From the NCBI GenBank assembly GCA_964007475.1, contig OZ023275.1:18827829-18891828 (forward strand): a stretch of DNA of 64,000 nucleotides. The letters run 5' to 3'. Both the position numbers and the translations under genes were made by a program. Positions 11,380 to 25,545 of this stretch are shown here, piece by piece. The notes below the pieces were generated by a model. It worked only from the letters and a program-made list of their open reading frames with translations, did no database searches and was not told the origin of the DNA. This DNA comes from Hybos culiciformis. Its lineage: Eukaryota; Arthropoda; Insecta; Diptera; Hybotidae. How positions within the stretch are numbered: position 1 is the stretch's first letter; each line of letters begins with the position of its first letter.

Positions 11380-11850
11380 TTAAGTAATCTTGACGGCCAA
11401 ATGGGCCAACGAACAAAACCCAACACCACATTAAAGAGTATGGGAGATAAAAACCTGGACAAAAAAAAAGTCTGAGCGGATTCTAGATTTAATTTGATCT
11501 GATTTAAGGGTATTCACAGGACATACCTTCAGAAATCTTGAATTCCGGATTGGTAGAGCTTTGCAGGGGATGCGAAGAAAATCGCAAACGGTGCCACACG
11601 TATTTTGCAAGTGTTCTACGATAAGAACAAGATAAGAACAAGAGCAGTACTGCTCGGGGCTTACTTTTGAGACGAGATCAGAGAGGTAGAGTGATAAATT
11701 GGAAGAAATCAGGTTTTTTAAATGAATTGGATGGCTCGGTGAAGATAACTAAATCTAGGGGGTAGGGTATTGCAATGAACCAACAGGCATAAGTACAAGT
11801 TAAGCCCACCATATGCGCTACCAAGTCTAAACAACAAACCTAAGATTAAC
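11380..11850. repeat. GC-richer block, probable degraded transposable element
   Basis: This block is clearly less AT-rich than its surroundings and lacks the poly-A/T runs seen elsewhere. It has no continuous open frame, and I found neither terminal repeats nor a target duplication. Composition unlike its flanks suggests an old inserted element. Neither class nor borders can be stated. Confidence 0.4.
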
Positions 11851-13110
11851 AAATTTACAAATAAATTATATTTGTTTGTACCCATGAACCACTCATATTA
11901 TAGTTTACTTTTATACAATATCTCGTCACCAATGACAAGCTTTAATTGTCAAAATTGAAAAAATTTCAGAAACTATCCTTCTTTCCATAAATGCTAAATT
12001 ATTATTATTATAATACTTATCATGACTTTTTATTGATTTAGAGGCCATTTAAAAATAAATAATTTCGTATGCAATAAACAAATTATTCAATTTTCCACTC
12101 AAAATGTATCTTAAAATATTTAAATAGGTAAGTTAAGTAAATAAATTGTTTATTTTGAAAATAAATAAAATTTATACAGGCAATTTTTATTTTAATATCA
12201 ATATTTCTTATAATCATATTATAAAAGTAAGTACTTAATAATATGATCATGAAAAAGCAAAGAAGCTTAAAATTATGCTAAAGTTTAAAAATACATTTAG
12301 CTTCTGTAAAATCATTAAACTTTTTTTTTACAGAATTTATTTAAAAATTTATTTATTTTTTTTTTTTCAAAAACCAAAATTTTTTAATTATATATTATTT
12401 ATAAAATATTGGGGAATGGAAGATATTGGCTTTTATATAATAATAATTTATTTTTCGGCCAATTGAATTTTATTAATGAAAATTTTACGCATGCATAAAT
12501 ATTCAATATTTTATATAAAATTAATTTTATGAAAAACAAAAACAGTTCCTTTTTATTTTATTTTTTTTTATGCAATTAAAAGTATAAATAATAAAATATT
12601 ATCATCATTATCGTTATTATTATTATTATAATGGAATTGATTATTTTGATATTTACATTTAAGGATTTTAAATTAATGAAGAATCAAAATTTTCATTCAT
12701 TAAATAATGAAAAAGAAATGAAAAAATGCTTGATGTGAACGTTGACAAATTTAATGGTAATAATGATAAAAAAGAATTTAAAAAAAAAAATATAACTGAA
12801 ATACCAGAATGTCGTCAAATATGTTTATAAAAAATTAAGTTCAGCAACAGAAGAATTAAAATTTCTATTTGCAAACAGGACTTAAAAACTAAAATCAATG
12901 CCAAAAAGTAAAATTTTTTATAATTACAATATCAGGAAAAAAAAAATATTTATTTTCAAAATTAAAACAAATTATTTAAATTATGTTTCAAAATTTCGTA
13001 CATAATATCCATATTGCAATAATATTAATGTTAATTAAGAAATTATATAGTGCCATTTTCATTCAATAAATTTAATATGTTTGTGTGATAAAGAAGTTTT
13101 GATTTGATCA

Positions 13111-13524
13111 AATAACGAGTTGTGTATACACAAAAACACATAGACACGAGTCAATACTTATATCACGAGACCGTTAGGTCGTTACTTATATCACGAGACC
13201 GTTAGGTCGAGTGATATAATATTAACAAGTGTCTATGTGCTTTTGTGTATATACACAACAAGCTGTATAACAAATTTTATTAACATGTTTTGTGTACTGT
13301 TTTAATGTGCATGCGAGAGGTAGTTGCAATAAATACATTTGCAATGCAAAAAATAAACAAAAGTTCAAAATGACGTAAAGTAAATAAAATTTACTTAATA
13401 CGGAGAATGTAAATAAAATTTACTTAATTAAATAATTACATGTGTATTGACGCATGTAATATACCATTTACCGAGCTAAATTTGCGATTGTAAATACAAC
13501 TTACCGATCACATGCACATTAAAA
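13111..13524 (+). mobile_element. Composite repeat copy 2
   Basis: This shares the full architecture of copies at 945-1472 and 28286-28780. A palindromic stem, GTTGTGTATACACAAAA against TTTTGTGTATATACACAAC, covers about 13118-13262. An inverted repeat follows, from TTTTAATGTGCATGCGAGAGG to CGATCACATGCACATTAAAA at the end. Inside the stem, a segment of about 27 bp ending ACCGTTAGGTCG is duplicated. The internal tandem repeat here is two units of about 30 bp containing GTAAATAAAATTTACTTAAT. Confidence 0.75.
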
Positions 13525-16500
13525 TTATTTGTTGAAGAAAGAAAATATTTAGTGGTTATTATTTCATTTCTTTATGTTGTTCTTTTTACTCTTTTTTTTC
13601 CATTGAAGGGAATGCGGAATTAAGACAAACGATTACTTCAATAACTAAAATATAAAATTTAAACAAAAAATATTAACTTAACATACTTTTTTTTTTGTCT
13701 GTATAAATATTTTATTTTATTTATACTTCCAAAAATACAAGGTATATATCAGTAAGCGCATTATTAAGCTAATTAAAAATAATAATAATTGAATAAAATA
13801 TTTTATGTAATAACATTTACAAAATACCTAGTATTGTAATGTTGAATTTGTTGATAAATGTAATTATTTAAAAAAAAAGAAGCTTTTAACGCAAAAAGGA
13901 CAATTTAACTACGATAAAATTAAAACAAGTCGTGAATTAACTACAAAAAGAATTCTAACTCACATCACAAACACCATATCTGTTGATTGGAATGATTCAA
14001 AATATTTCAATATGTCATTATTTTTCAATATAATCCTTATTCACAATTACAAATATTCCAAAAAATCATTTTACATGTTCAGTGTACTACCTACAAGAGC
14101 ATAAAATAGAACCAAAAAAACTCACCATTTCTAATAAATTACTTTTGTATCTTGTATCATGACTGAAATTTTATAATTTTATGCAAATGTGAAATTCTAT
14201 CTTGTGTAAAATAAATTAAAAAAAAAAAAAAAATAAATAAATATGTACACCTATAGTAGTTTTTCTTAAACGCTCACTTATTCTGAAAATAATCAACTTT
14301 ATATCTAATTTTGGGATAAATACACGAATACATATAGAAATTTACGTGAAAAACTTAGTATGGCAATATGTACCGTCTACACATAATGTATTATATATAA
14401 AGTTAGAATTTATTTATAACTATAAAATATTTCATTAGGACATTATATCGAAGGAATGTAAATTTAAAGTTCCCTCGGGACCTATAATAATATCGAACAC
14501 ACATATAAGTTTATTTAACTTTATAAACAGGACATTCATTCTAATAACTATATATTTGCTGTATATAAAAAAAAAAAAAGGTATCACAGCAAATCTTTTT
14601 TTTTTGTAAATGTATAAAACATTAGGTATTTATTAGAGTTTATATATGAAAAAAAAAAATAAAGTTTTTTAGCGTTACATAAAATGACGTAGATTTTATA
14701 AAACGTGAAACTAATTTTTATTAGTCTCAAAAGACTAAGTTTTGTCGTTGTTTTTCTATGTGATTACATTCTCGAAAATAAATAAAATTGCTTAAATATA
14801 ATTTTATGTAGCCACATATAGATTTACGATAGTACTTTTAAATCTCAAAATGCACCGCACCTACTTGCTCACATAATCATTACATAATTTATGTAAAAAA
14901 TAATTTAAGTTTAATAAAATGATACCTTAACAAACTTATCTATTAATTTTTGTAAAGAGGACAGATTTTGTTAACAAAACTAACCTTAGACGCTCTATCA
15001 TCTAAAATAAAGGTGAATAAATGTTTTTATCCTATTTCCAGATCTTACCCTCTTAGTTCTTTTAAATACTACATACATATTATATTAGAATTGTAGCTAC
15101 CACGTTAAAAACTAATTAAAATAAAATTGTAAGCCCAAATTAAATATTTTTCTGCAAATTCATTTATTGTGGGAAAATTATTATCCAATGCAGCTTGAAT
15201 CTGTAATAATTTCTCCCATCAAATGAAAAAGGATAAAAATAATATTTAAGTAAAAGAAATGTGCCCACTAATATAGTGAGTTCCTTTACATACATAAAAA
15301 AAAAAATACTAGGTATTTTATCTTCTTAATTGCTCTCAAATAAATTTTAATGCAAGAAAAAAGATAAAACATTTAATTTTCTTCTGTTGTGGCTTGGTAT
15401 TTAAGAGATACAAATAAAAACTTTAATTTTGACATAAAACTACTTATAACTAAGTTCCTTTTAAAGTATTATGAGCGAATGTAATAAATATATATTTAAG
15501 ATCCTAAATTAAGGACTCGGATAGGAGAAAAATTAAACAGATGTTCGCTTCTGCATTTAGCCTTCATCTTATTTGTCAAATATGTGTAGTAAGCTTTTAA
15601 CTAGTTTAGCTTTTAACTAGTTGCCAGCATCGTAATGAACGAGATTGCGTAAATTTTGGTACTAAAAGAATTTAAATCGATTTATCAGTTCATTAGTTAT
15701 AAACGGACGGACTGAAACATGTATGTAGGTCGTTTTATTTTTATATTTTTGATCGAGAACAGGATAACAAATAAAATTAAAATCGATCCTATCTTACTGC
15801 AAACCATTTTTTGGCAAATTTCCTTAACCATTACGATTGAGTTGCAATTTTTTATGTTCTTATGTTGATATAATGTTCATATCACATTATCATTACAAAT
15901 GCCAAATAAGTTCTTATAAAATTTAAAAGCTCTAAACAAGAAATAAGCAAACATTTTAATTATTTCCATTTGAAAGAGCAATATTTTTTCACCGCAAATT
16001 TTTATTTTTCATTTTTTTTTTCATCCCAATGATAATCTTTTTTTCATTTTTTTTGCGAAAAACAAGAACCACAATAATTCCTTTTGTAAGGAAATTAAAT
16101 ATTTTCTTTAAGATTTTTTTTTTATCTCAGCAAATAAAAAAAAAAAAAAAAAAATTGGCTTAAATTACTTAGTTGCAAACAAACTAATTTTCAAGAAAGG
16201 AATAAAAAAAAAAAATCTGTTTTGAAAAGTTTGTTGTTTTTCCTTCTCTATTTAAATATATAAGACACAAAAGCAACTAATTTTCTTTTGTAAGAAGAAT
16301 AAGAAAAAAAAAATTCAAAGGAAAACAATAAAAAAAATAATAAACCTATAAAATATCCTTTAAAAAAGGATAATCATGGAAAATGTTTTTAATTTTTTCA
16401 CTTTTAAGAAAAATATTCTTATACAGATTACGCAGAAATTTTAACATTCCAATTAACATATAATTTGAAAGACATTTAGAGTATCTTTAGTTTCCACCAA

Positions 16501-19260
16501 GCAAACTTTTAATTATAAATAGGAGAATCCGAGAATTTCGTTCGCCATTATAGATCCCTTTATCTCAAATACTTGTATCAATATTTAATCAATTTTTCCA
16601 ATTTCACTGACTAGCGAAACGAATAAGTATATCAATGAAAGATAAAAATTTATGTGTTCAAATACAGCTTAACAAAATGTTATATGCATCCTGAGTCCAT
16701 ATATCTGAAACGTAGTTTGTTTGAATTTTATATACAATAATTTTATGTACACAAAAAGAAAGTGGAGGTACATCGTTGGTTTACAAGAAGAATTCACTAA
16801 ATCAAAAAACATAGTTTTTTTTTTTCAAATCGATATTTAAGAAGGCTGAGTTAATATCGATGAAAAAATTATTTATATTGTATTTACTTTATATTTATAT
16901 AATATTTATGTTATTTATATTATAATACTATATACATAATTGACTTTGTGAAATTAAACAGAGCCTTATAGTTTGTACAATATCAAGTTGCGATTAATAA
17001 GGTTTTAGCAGCATATAAAGTTGGCATTGCAATGAGCTAACTTGGCATAAAAAAAAAACTTGAAAAATGTACTTAGTGAGTTCTGCTTGTAAACCAACGA
17101 ATATTATTTAACTATAAGAAATAAAACGATTTTCTCCAAATCATCTGTAAATTATTATTTTTCCAAGAAGATATAATAATAGAAAAAAACATGTCCTTTT
17201 TCGGTTTTTTTTTTTTTTTCTATTTAACTAAAAGATTTTATTTTCGCACATAATTAACAAAGAAATGATAAGATCTTAAGAAAAATAAAGAAAATTTAAC
17301 AAAACATTATGTTTTTGTTTTTTTTTCTTTTCTTTTAGATTTTATTATATTTAATGCAAATTAAAAAGGAAAGCAAATTAAGCGGAAGTAAGTACTCAAA
17401 ATTTGTATTTAAATTTTTATTTAAGATTACGATGTATAAACAGTTTTCGTTAAATTCTTCTTCTTTGCGATAGTACGAAACGATCTATTCAAAGCTTAAA
17501 ATGAGTTATGAATTGGTAAATTTTTTTTTGCTTATTTGAACTCTTTTAAGTAATTAACTTTTAAGTAATGAACTTTACCAATGCAATTGAACTAATTTTT
17601 GTAAAATTAGTTTTTTTTTATAAAAGTATTATTAAATTAATAGTATATGTGTGCATAACAATTTTACACGAATATGTCCAACTATAATAATGGCCATTAT
17701 ACATAACGTCTAAAAATTCCTAGAAAACATGTATAAATAATATAAAGAGTGTACCAACAGTATTTAAATTAATATTACTGTTTTAATCAAAGAAATATGT
17801 ATCTCAAATTTAAAACTCTTCTTTTAAGCACATACATACATATATAAATGAAAATATTCAACCATAGACCAATAAATAACAAACTTGAATGAAATGTGTG
17901 AAACTTTCAATAATGTTGTAATTATGTTAAGAAAATTTATACAATTTTATTTTTAAAGTATTATAATAATAATAAATATATATGTTAATTTACATTGAAA
18001 ATATATGGGATATATATGGGTAGGTATATATATAAAAACCCAACATAACTCCATATATATAGGTAATGCAGATATATATATAAAAAACATATTAAATAAT
18101 TAAAATAAAGAAAATAAATTAGAAAACTTGTTGATTTGTTTATTTGCAGTTTAGAAAGAGAAAATCTATATTATTTATAAACATTAATTGCGGCTCGGTT
18201 GGATTCAGCTTAAATATACATTAAAAGTTTCCAAAATGAATAAAACTTTTAAATATTTTCTCCCAATAAGCTGTACGAAATATTTTTTTCCTCTCAAAAT
18301 TTATATTTTATTTATAAAAACTAAAAAATATATAATATGTTATAAATTTATTTATCGTACCAAAAAAAAAAAATTAATTTATTTTACCTTCAGAAATTTT
18401 AGAAAATTTTTAGTTTAACTTAACTGAGATTAAATTTCAATGCAACAAAAACTCAAAAAGAAAAACTATATGATATTTCAAATAATTTCAAATTATTTCA
18501 ATAAAATCAGAAAAAAAAAAATAAATAAAATATATTAAATTACAAACAGCTAAAAGTTTCTTCAAGTAAGTGTTAAAAGTTTTTTTTGTTTTTTCTAAGA
18601 ATTTTTTATGCCATCAAGGACGAAAATTAAAAAAAAAACTTCTAAAGAAAAAGTTTAAAACAAAAAAAAAAAAAAAACTAAGTTACTTTCATTCTTCCTG
18701 GTTTCTCACTCACTTTATATACTAATAATTTATTCTAAAAAAAAAAAAAAAAAAAAGTTTCCTAAAAATTTTTTATGAATTGAATTTTTGTTTGTTTAGA
18801 TTTTATATGATTTTTTATTTTTATTTTTTATATATTTATTAAATTTAAGTATATATTTTATTAAATATAAAATATATTAAATATAATAATAATAATAAAA
18901 AAAATAAATAATAAAAATATTTCATATATAAAAATAAATAAAAATATTTTTTTGAATTTATACCAAAAAAAAAAAAAAAAACAATCTCGAAGGATTAAAA
19001 TGAAATAAAAAACTTTTGTCATTTCATGGTAAAAATTAAAAAAAAAAGACCTTGTTTATTGTTTTATGTTAAAAAAAAAAAAGTGAAAAACTTTCTACCA
19101 TTTCCGGATTCTATGTGACAGCAAAAGTATTAATTTTATTCATTAATTTAGTTCGTTGAAACATTTTGTTAACAATTTGACTATACTTAGAATTCCGAAT
19201 CACGTAAATACGAAACCTCAATAATTCCTAAATCACAGCAGATAAACGAAGAAAAAGGCT
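13525..19260. other. AT-rich stretch without supported genes
   Basis: No coding exon was found. A 16-bp tandem duplication of AGCTTTTAACTAGTTT lies at about 15591-15625, next to a GGACGGACTG motif like those found in degraded insect repeats. Around 17995-18085 there is TATATA-rich simple sequence. The open frame at 18188-18418 is Lys/Phe/Ile-rich and looks random. Confidence 0.45.
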
Positions 19261-19625
19261 AATAAGGCTGTCACACTTCGGCTTTTTAATGGTTTTTGAA
19301 AAAGCTATCATCGTTGTGGCTATTTCGTGGCTTTTTCCATACAAAAAAAAGAAAAAAAAGCTAGTGGCTTTTCAAAAAGCCACTAGAAAATCAGGGATCA
19401 AATAACAAATGAGCTCTGTGAGAAAAAAATAAACTAACAATTGCATACTTTCAGGAAGTTGGCGGCAATTTTAAAAAAAAAACAAAAAACATTCCCAAAA
19501 AAAAAGGAAAAAGATATGACAAAACGAGAAAAAAAAAGAAAAAAAACCAAAAAGTGCAAGTGTGAACGCATTTAAAAAAGCCGTCATGAGTAGTGGCTTT
19601 TTAGTTGTAGTGTGACTCGCTTATT
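19261..19625. mobile_element. Foldback MITE, about 365 bp
   Basis: The left end reads AATAAGGCTGTCACACTTCGG and the right end is the inverse of AATAAGCGAGTCACACTACA, giving an imperfect terminal inverted repeat with the shared core GTCACACT. Subterminal GGCTTTTT and AAAAAGCC motifs recur in both orientations (for example 19364-19386 and 19575-19605). No coding capacity is seen. A clean target duplication could not be fixed, so the class is open; hAT or P-like are possible. Confidence 0.7.
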
Positions 19626-21649
19626 AAGACCGGTTACCCGAAGCAAAAAATGGAAGTGGAATCTATGAAATTTGAATTTTTCTTTCCGGGGTTATGTTTC
19701 CAACTGTTAAAAATATATTATATATAATATTCTATAGGAACCTGCATTACGATAACTATAGGAATATGTGGAAAGCATTAACAAAATGAATAAAACTGCG
19801 CCATGAGAGTTTAGGCGCTAAGTAAAGACTTAAATTTATACAGATATACTCTAGTTAAAACTTTCAAAAGTGTGGAGCAGTTCCAAAGATGCTTATTATA
19901 TTCTAAACACAAAAATCCGTTGATAGTGTAAGTCCTTATATGACGATCCAAATATGACGATCTAAATGACCTTAACATAAAATTTCACTACAACGATTTC
20001 AGTTCTGACACTACTATCTTTGAAAAAAGTATTTTTCTTTATTTTCTCAACATTTTTGACAACATTTTTATTTTACTTCAAATTTTCCGAAATGATCGCA
20101 ATGTTCCTACAGTTTGCGTGCATCCAATTTTCCCATCATACAAATAAAATGTGTGGATATTTTCATAATTTTGAAAAATAAAAAAGAACTTTCTTCTTGT
20201 CAAATCGAAAAAAAAAAGGAAAACAAAAAAAAAAAACATAAATAAATAAATGAAAATATATTTTTGTTGGTTTCTTTTTATATTATTTCTTTTAAAAATC
20301 TTTTTTTGCCCTGAGGAAAATTGTATTTTTCTTCTTTTTTTTTTTAATATTTTTATCTTCTATAAAAGGAATATTATGTTTATACGATTTTTATTTTATT
20401 TTATTTTTTTTTTATTTACTTTTTTTATTTTTTAAACCAAGTGTGAATAACACTTTATAAAGTGAAAACAACTCACAACAAAAAAAAAAAAAGAAGTAAT
20501 AAAAAATTAAAACTTCTCCATTCAATATTATCCTTAAAAGAAAATAAATTATGTTAAAAATAGCTTTTAATTACATAATTTTTTGTTATTTGCAAAAAAT
20601 TATCTTAAACAAATCCTATATTTATTTTAGTTTTCTTAACTAGGAGCATCATTATGTCATTTTTTATCAATAAATCAAAGTATAAAACCATCTGTAAGAA
20701 TAATTTTGCCCTAACTAAGAACTTAAATCTTTCCGAGCCTGAAGAAATATGATATATCTATAATGTATAAATAGGAATATGATTGGCATTTAAATAGTCA
20801 AAAACTTATTTTAAGAGGGAAAAACAATCGGCGCTTCTCAACAGAATAGATTACTCATTATAATGCATACTAACAATATAGATATAAAAAATTTATTAAT
20901 TAAAAGTCCTGACTATTAATTTAATTTTTCAAATACTTAATAGACATTTATTTAGCATTAATTACAATTGAAAAATATTTGTAATGATTGTATGTAGGTA
21001 TAAATATAAAAAATATCAAATTTAAAAACTATAATTCTATTATACTATTCTATCACAGTACTAAAGTTTACGTGTGACTTTAACTTCATATAATTACTTG
21101 CGCTTAATATAAATGGATATGTATATAAGAGTATTAAATTTATTTTTTAATTTCATTGAAATTTTTACTTGTCATAAAACAATTACTTAGCCGGCGAGCC
21201 GTTAATAAATTAATTCGAAGTAGTTTAATTGAGGAATTTAAAAGTTCAATTAAGACAAAGGTTCACGTTGCACTATGAACTAAAAGAAGCTTTATTAAAA
21301 TTACAAATTAAATTTTTTATTCAAATTTCAAGTATTAAGATTGAACAACATTTCTGAATCGGTTTAGCTCAAATTTCCGTAATTGATTTTATTATCTTAC
21401 AATCTTCGTTTTTAAATATTTATAAATGCGAAATTCAGAACTTACTTAAAGTCGTAACCACAGGGAGTAATTTTTGACAAATAAAAAAAAGAGATTATGA
21501 CAATAGAAAAACTTGTATATACATATGTACAGCATAATTATAAATTCTTTGACCCGAATTACATAACGATATAATCTTTTAAATATAATTTTTTTTATAT
21601 ACACATATAATAGGTATCTTAAGTACTATATTATTCGAATAATTTCATA
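19626..21649. other. AT-rich intergenic DNA
   Basis: No supported gene. The plus-strand frame at 20250-20435 is almost entirely Phe, Leu and Ile from poly-T runs, so it was not called. Confidence 0.5.
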
Positions 21650-24600
21650 TTAAGTTATGCTATTATCTTTCAAAATTTCTTCTCTTTTCTGTATTTGAAT
21701 CCGCTTGGATGGATATTTCTTAGCATGATGTCCAACTTGTTTTCTAAATTCTTCAACATATTCTTGAATATTATATTTACTGTGCTAAAATAAAGAAAAA
21801 AGAAAACCAAATATTAATATATATATAAATATTAAAACGGACATAAGCTTGGAAATTCCTATTTTTCTAATAAACCATTCAAAATTATCAGGAGCACAAT
21901 CTTTTATCAAGATAAACTCCACGACCGCGACAAAACATATATTGCATTTAGTTTCTGTTTTTAAGAAGATTTTTATATATTTTTTACGTTAATTTTTATT
22001 TATATAAATTTATCTGAAAAAGTAAGAAAGTAAAAAATAAAATTTTTAAGCTTTATAACTGAAAATAAAAAACCGCCGATAAAGAACAAAAATATTAATG
22101 CCCAGACATAAGTCAAATTTTATACTTGTCTACTTAAAAACAAATATTATAAATACATATAAAATGTTATAAATATATACACATAATATAAATTATTATT
22201 ATAAAATTCTAGAATTTCATATTCTAATGATAACTTATGTATCTCATTCATTTTAAATTTTATTTTAACTTTTCTTATCATTGCAATAAAATATAACTGA
22301 TACTGATATTCCCAGAAAAAAATAAATAAATATTCTTTAAGAGTTATTATCACAAGCACTTAAGAGACTTTCAAAAATTATTGTTCACCATAAACTTTTG
22401 GTTCTTAAATACCTTTTAGTTTTTGTAAATTAATATAATGCTTGTAGTTCTTGCTATAACTTAAATATAATACATTTTTTTTTATTTATATATTATATAA
22501 ACCTACATACAGTTTGTTATATATATAATATATGATATACCATAATTTTTCTCTCATTCATTTTTCTATATATTTAAAATAATATAAAATTGAAACATAT
22601 TTCCATTAAGAAAATTGAAGCAAGTTTTTTTTTTTCCTGCTGTTGTTTATAGTTATCCCAGAAACTAAAAATTTTTTAACCAATCTCATCTAAGAATTGT
22701 CTAGAGCATTTCAATGAATTTTTCATCTTGGAAAAGCAATGAAAACAAAATTTGTATCATAAATCTAGTGCGAATTGTGACTTTGAAAAAAATAAAAAAT
22801 AAAATTTGTTCTACACATCTCTAGACCCCAAAAAAAAAAAAAAAAAAAACAGAATATAATTAACAAGAAAATATAAACATATAAATTCTGTTTTCTTTTT
22901 TTTCGATATTAAACCGCAAAACTATTCATCACTTTTGGGAATACGAGTTCAAAAAAAAAAGAAAAGCTTTTTTTCTTTGCTAAAAATTTTAGACATTATT
23001 AATATTAAGTAGAAAACTAATCATAGAGTTATTTCGAGAATTTCATTAACTTTTACTCTTTATGAATGGTCGAAGCGGAAAATTATTAAAAGAAAACAAC
23101 AAAATATTGAAAAGTATTTCCAATTTTCTTTATAATTATAATTTTATCTCGCAGTGTTATACGGTTCGTGATAACAACCGACGACGTTTAACTAAAATAT
23201 CTTGAATAATTAGTGTAACGAGCTTTAAAAATATAATCTAGAATGATTAGTCATAATAGTTAGTTCTGTGAAACAGAGTTAGAAACTATAAAATAACTAT
23301 TCTGTTTTACGACAATAAACTACATAAATGAACGTATTTTATTTATTTTAATTAATTTCTTACATTAAGTGCCTCATTGAATTCAATTCTTTTTATTTTT
23401 TGTAAACCTCGGAAATTTTTTCCCAATATTCTTCCAACTTCATATCGAGATATTCTATATTTTTCTGTCGTTGTTGTAGCTACAGTTGTTGTTGCTGATT
23501 CGTCATTCCCATTGCTTGTGTCGTCCTAAAAATATATTAATAAACCAAAAATATTATATTATGTTTTAATAATAATAAAAAAAATTTTAAATCTAGGCTA
23601 GCTTAAGGGTAGTAAAGAATTTAATTATTAAAAATGAACGTAAACTTAAATCTTTAAGAACACATATTGTGGTAGTGGTTTTAGACAAATAACGACAGAA
23701 TTTACTTCATATTAAACTTTCTATTTAATTCATAATTATAATTATGATTATTGGTAAGGAATAGCTATAAAAAGTTAAATAAACAACATTTTTAAAATTC
23801 ACCACCAATTCTTTTTGTTCTTACCACAGGTACTGCCACTAAAATAGTTGGTTTAGTTGTTGCTGTATCTGAAAATGTATCCCTAAATATTTCATTAAGT
23901 TCATTTAATGTTGACTGCGTTTCATGATATTGCTGTAAATGGAAGAATGAAAAATTTAAACAATTAAAATTAATTGGAGAACAAGAAAATTTTCTTATAG
24001 CAATACTATAAATATACTTATGTACAACATAAAATTATTATCAAAAATTCATAGAATTTAAATTGTTTTGTGAATGTTATAATTTTATGTTTTATTTTTT
24101 TGAAATAGTGTATTATGAATAAGCTTAACAAAAAATGAGACACTGTAAAATAAATTCTTATTGAATGTAATCCACATTCAATTTATATATGACAAGATTG
24201 CAATTCATAAGAAAATGTTAGAAAGAACTAAAATAGTTCTGGGTCTAAAAAAAATTAATAGTTGAATAATTTTGAACTGGAACTATATTTCAGCTTACAA
24301 CTACATCTACTTTATATTATGCAGTATTTAAAATGAACAAAAAATTAAACTAAAAATGGCTAAAAATTGACCAGTTGTGTAAATTTGTTATTTTGCTAAA
24401 TTATTTTTATATATGAAATTTATATTTTCTTTATTAAAAATATGTTTTCTTAGAGTTCAACTATTAACATTGACAAAAATTGATCGCTTTTGGGTGAAAA
24501 ACAACAATTTAAAATATATTATGTCCAATAATTTATTTTATTACTTCGCCTATTAATTTTGCAATTGTTCCAAGAAAATTAAAAAATCCTCCACTTCCAC

Positions 24601-24700
24601 CAGCACGTTTTGTACGTGTTATTCTTTCGTTATCATCATTATGGCCATAAGTTGTAACAATTATAATCATCAAAAGAAAAATAATAAATTTGTTTAACAT
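21650..24700 (-). CDS. Four-exon gene for a 186-residue secreted protein
   Basis: The exons read on the minus strand are 24700-24545 (52 codons), 23932-23825 (36), 23525-23364 (54) and 21784-21650 (44 plus stop). Introns are 612, 299 and 1579 nt. All begin GT and end AG and all are phase 0, so the joined frame has no stop. The product starts MLNKFIIFLLMIIIVTTYG, a signal peptide, followed by an RTKR site that could be cleaved by a furin-like protease. Next comes a Gly-rich hydrophobic segment (GGSGGFFNFLGTIAKLIGE). The middle is Thr-rich (ATTTVATTTT). The C-terminal third is basic and helical (RILGKNFRGLQKIKRIEFNE ... IQEYVEEFRKQV). The start lies in CAAAATG, a good insect context. I do not recognise a family. 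The splice model is strong, the function unknown; a small secreted or glycosylated extracellular protein is most likely. Confidence 0.85.
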
Positions 24701-24781
24701 TTTGTTAAACTACATATATATTTTTTTTTTGTTTTGTTAAAAAGGAACACTATCCGTTTTGATGATCATAAAATTAAAAAT
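24701..24781 (-). other. 5' UTR segment with an upstream 3' splice site
   Basis: Directly above position 24781, on the minus strand, is a run of T followed by ACAG, a strong acceptor. So the coding exon begins with about 81 nt of untranslated leader, and at least one non-coding exon lies further upstream. Its position was not found. Confidence 0.6.
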
Positions 24782-25484
24782 CTGTAAAAAAAAAAAAAAA
24801 GAAAATAGATACAAAAATTTATAATTGCAATTTAATAATCAGGACAATATAAAATGCTACAATAATTTAATATATACATATAAATATTTTTTTTTTAATT
24901 TTTATTAAATTGTTTTACTAAGTTCCTGGGATCTTCTGGAGTTAAGAGTTAAAAAAAAATCATAATTAAATTTTCAATGTTAAATAAATTTTAAACGAAT
25001 ATTCGCTCAGTATTAAAAGAACTACTTTTCTTCACATACATACATATGTACGTAACAAAATGTTACTATAACTTTAGATAATTTTAGTTTTGAACACAAT
25101 TATTACGGTTGGGACGGAAAATAAGCTTTGTAAATAATATATTATATATGAATGTATATAATATTATATTTTTAGCTGAAATTATTCTTTTTTAAATCAG
25201 AAAGGTAATAAATAATTAATATCTTTTATCGTGCAATTTAGCAGATAATGTTATTTTATGGAATGTTTAAATTCTCCAAATTGACAGTTCTCCAAAGTAT
25301 CGTTTCTTATATATAAATTTTTATTTTAATTTCTGAAAAAAAAACATTATGGAAAACTCTGCAAAAACAAAATTTGAAACAAATTAAATGTCATTTCTTG
25401 TTATTCAAACCATTAGGGAATAAGGGGGAAAAAATTTACCTTTTTTCTTATTTAGATACAATTAAAAGTACTCCATCTTCATTA

Positions 25485-25545
<61 letters not shown>

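Larger units (their letters stand above)
8446..13110. other. Long AT-rich intergenic or intronic stretch
   Basis: No coding exon could be supported. Two details stand out. One is a good plus-strand splice donor at 10321. The other is a GC-richer block at 11380-11850 that looks like an old repeat. Both are described separately. The rest is AT-rich with frequent poly-A/T tracts. Confidence 0.45.

Noticed and set aside
14555..14600. TATCACAGC, the seed of the miR-2 family, with an opposing TTTGCTGT
   Set aside because: Only about nine base pairs form around a poly-A loop, and the sequence after the seed does not match miR-2. Too short for a microRNA precursor.
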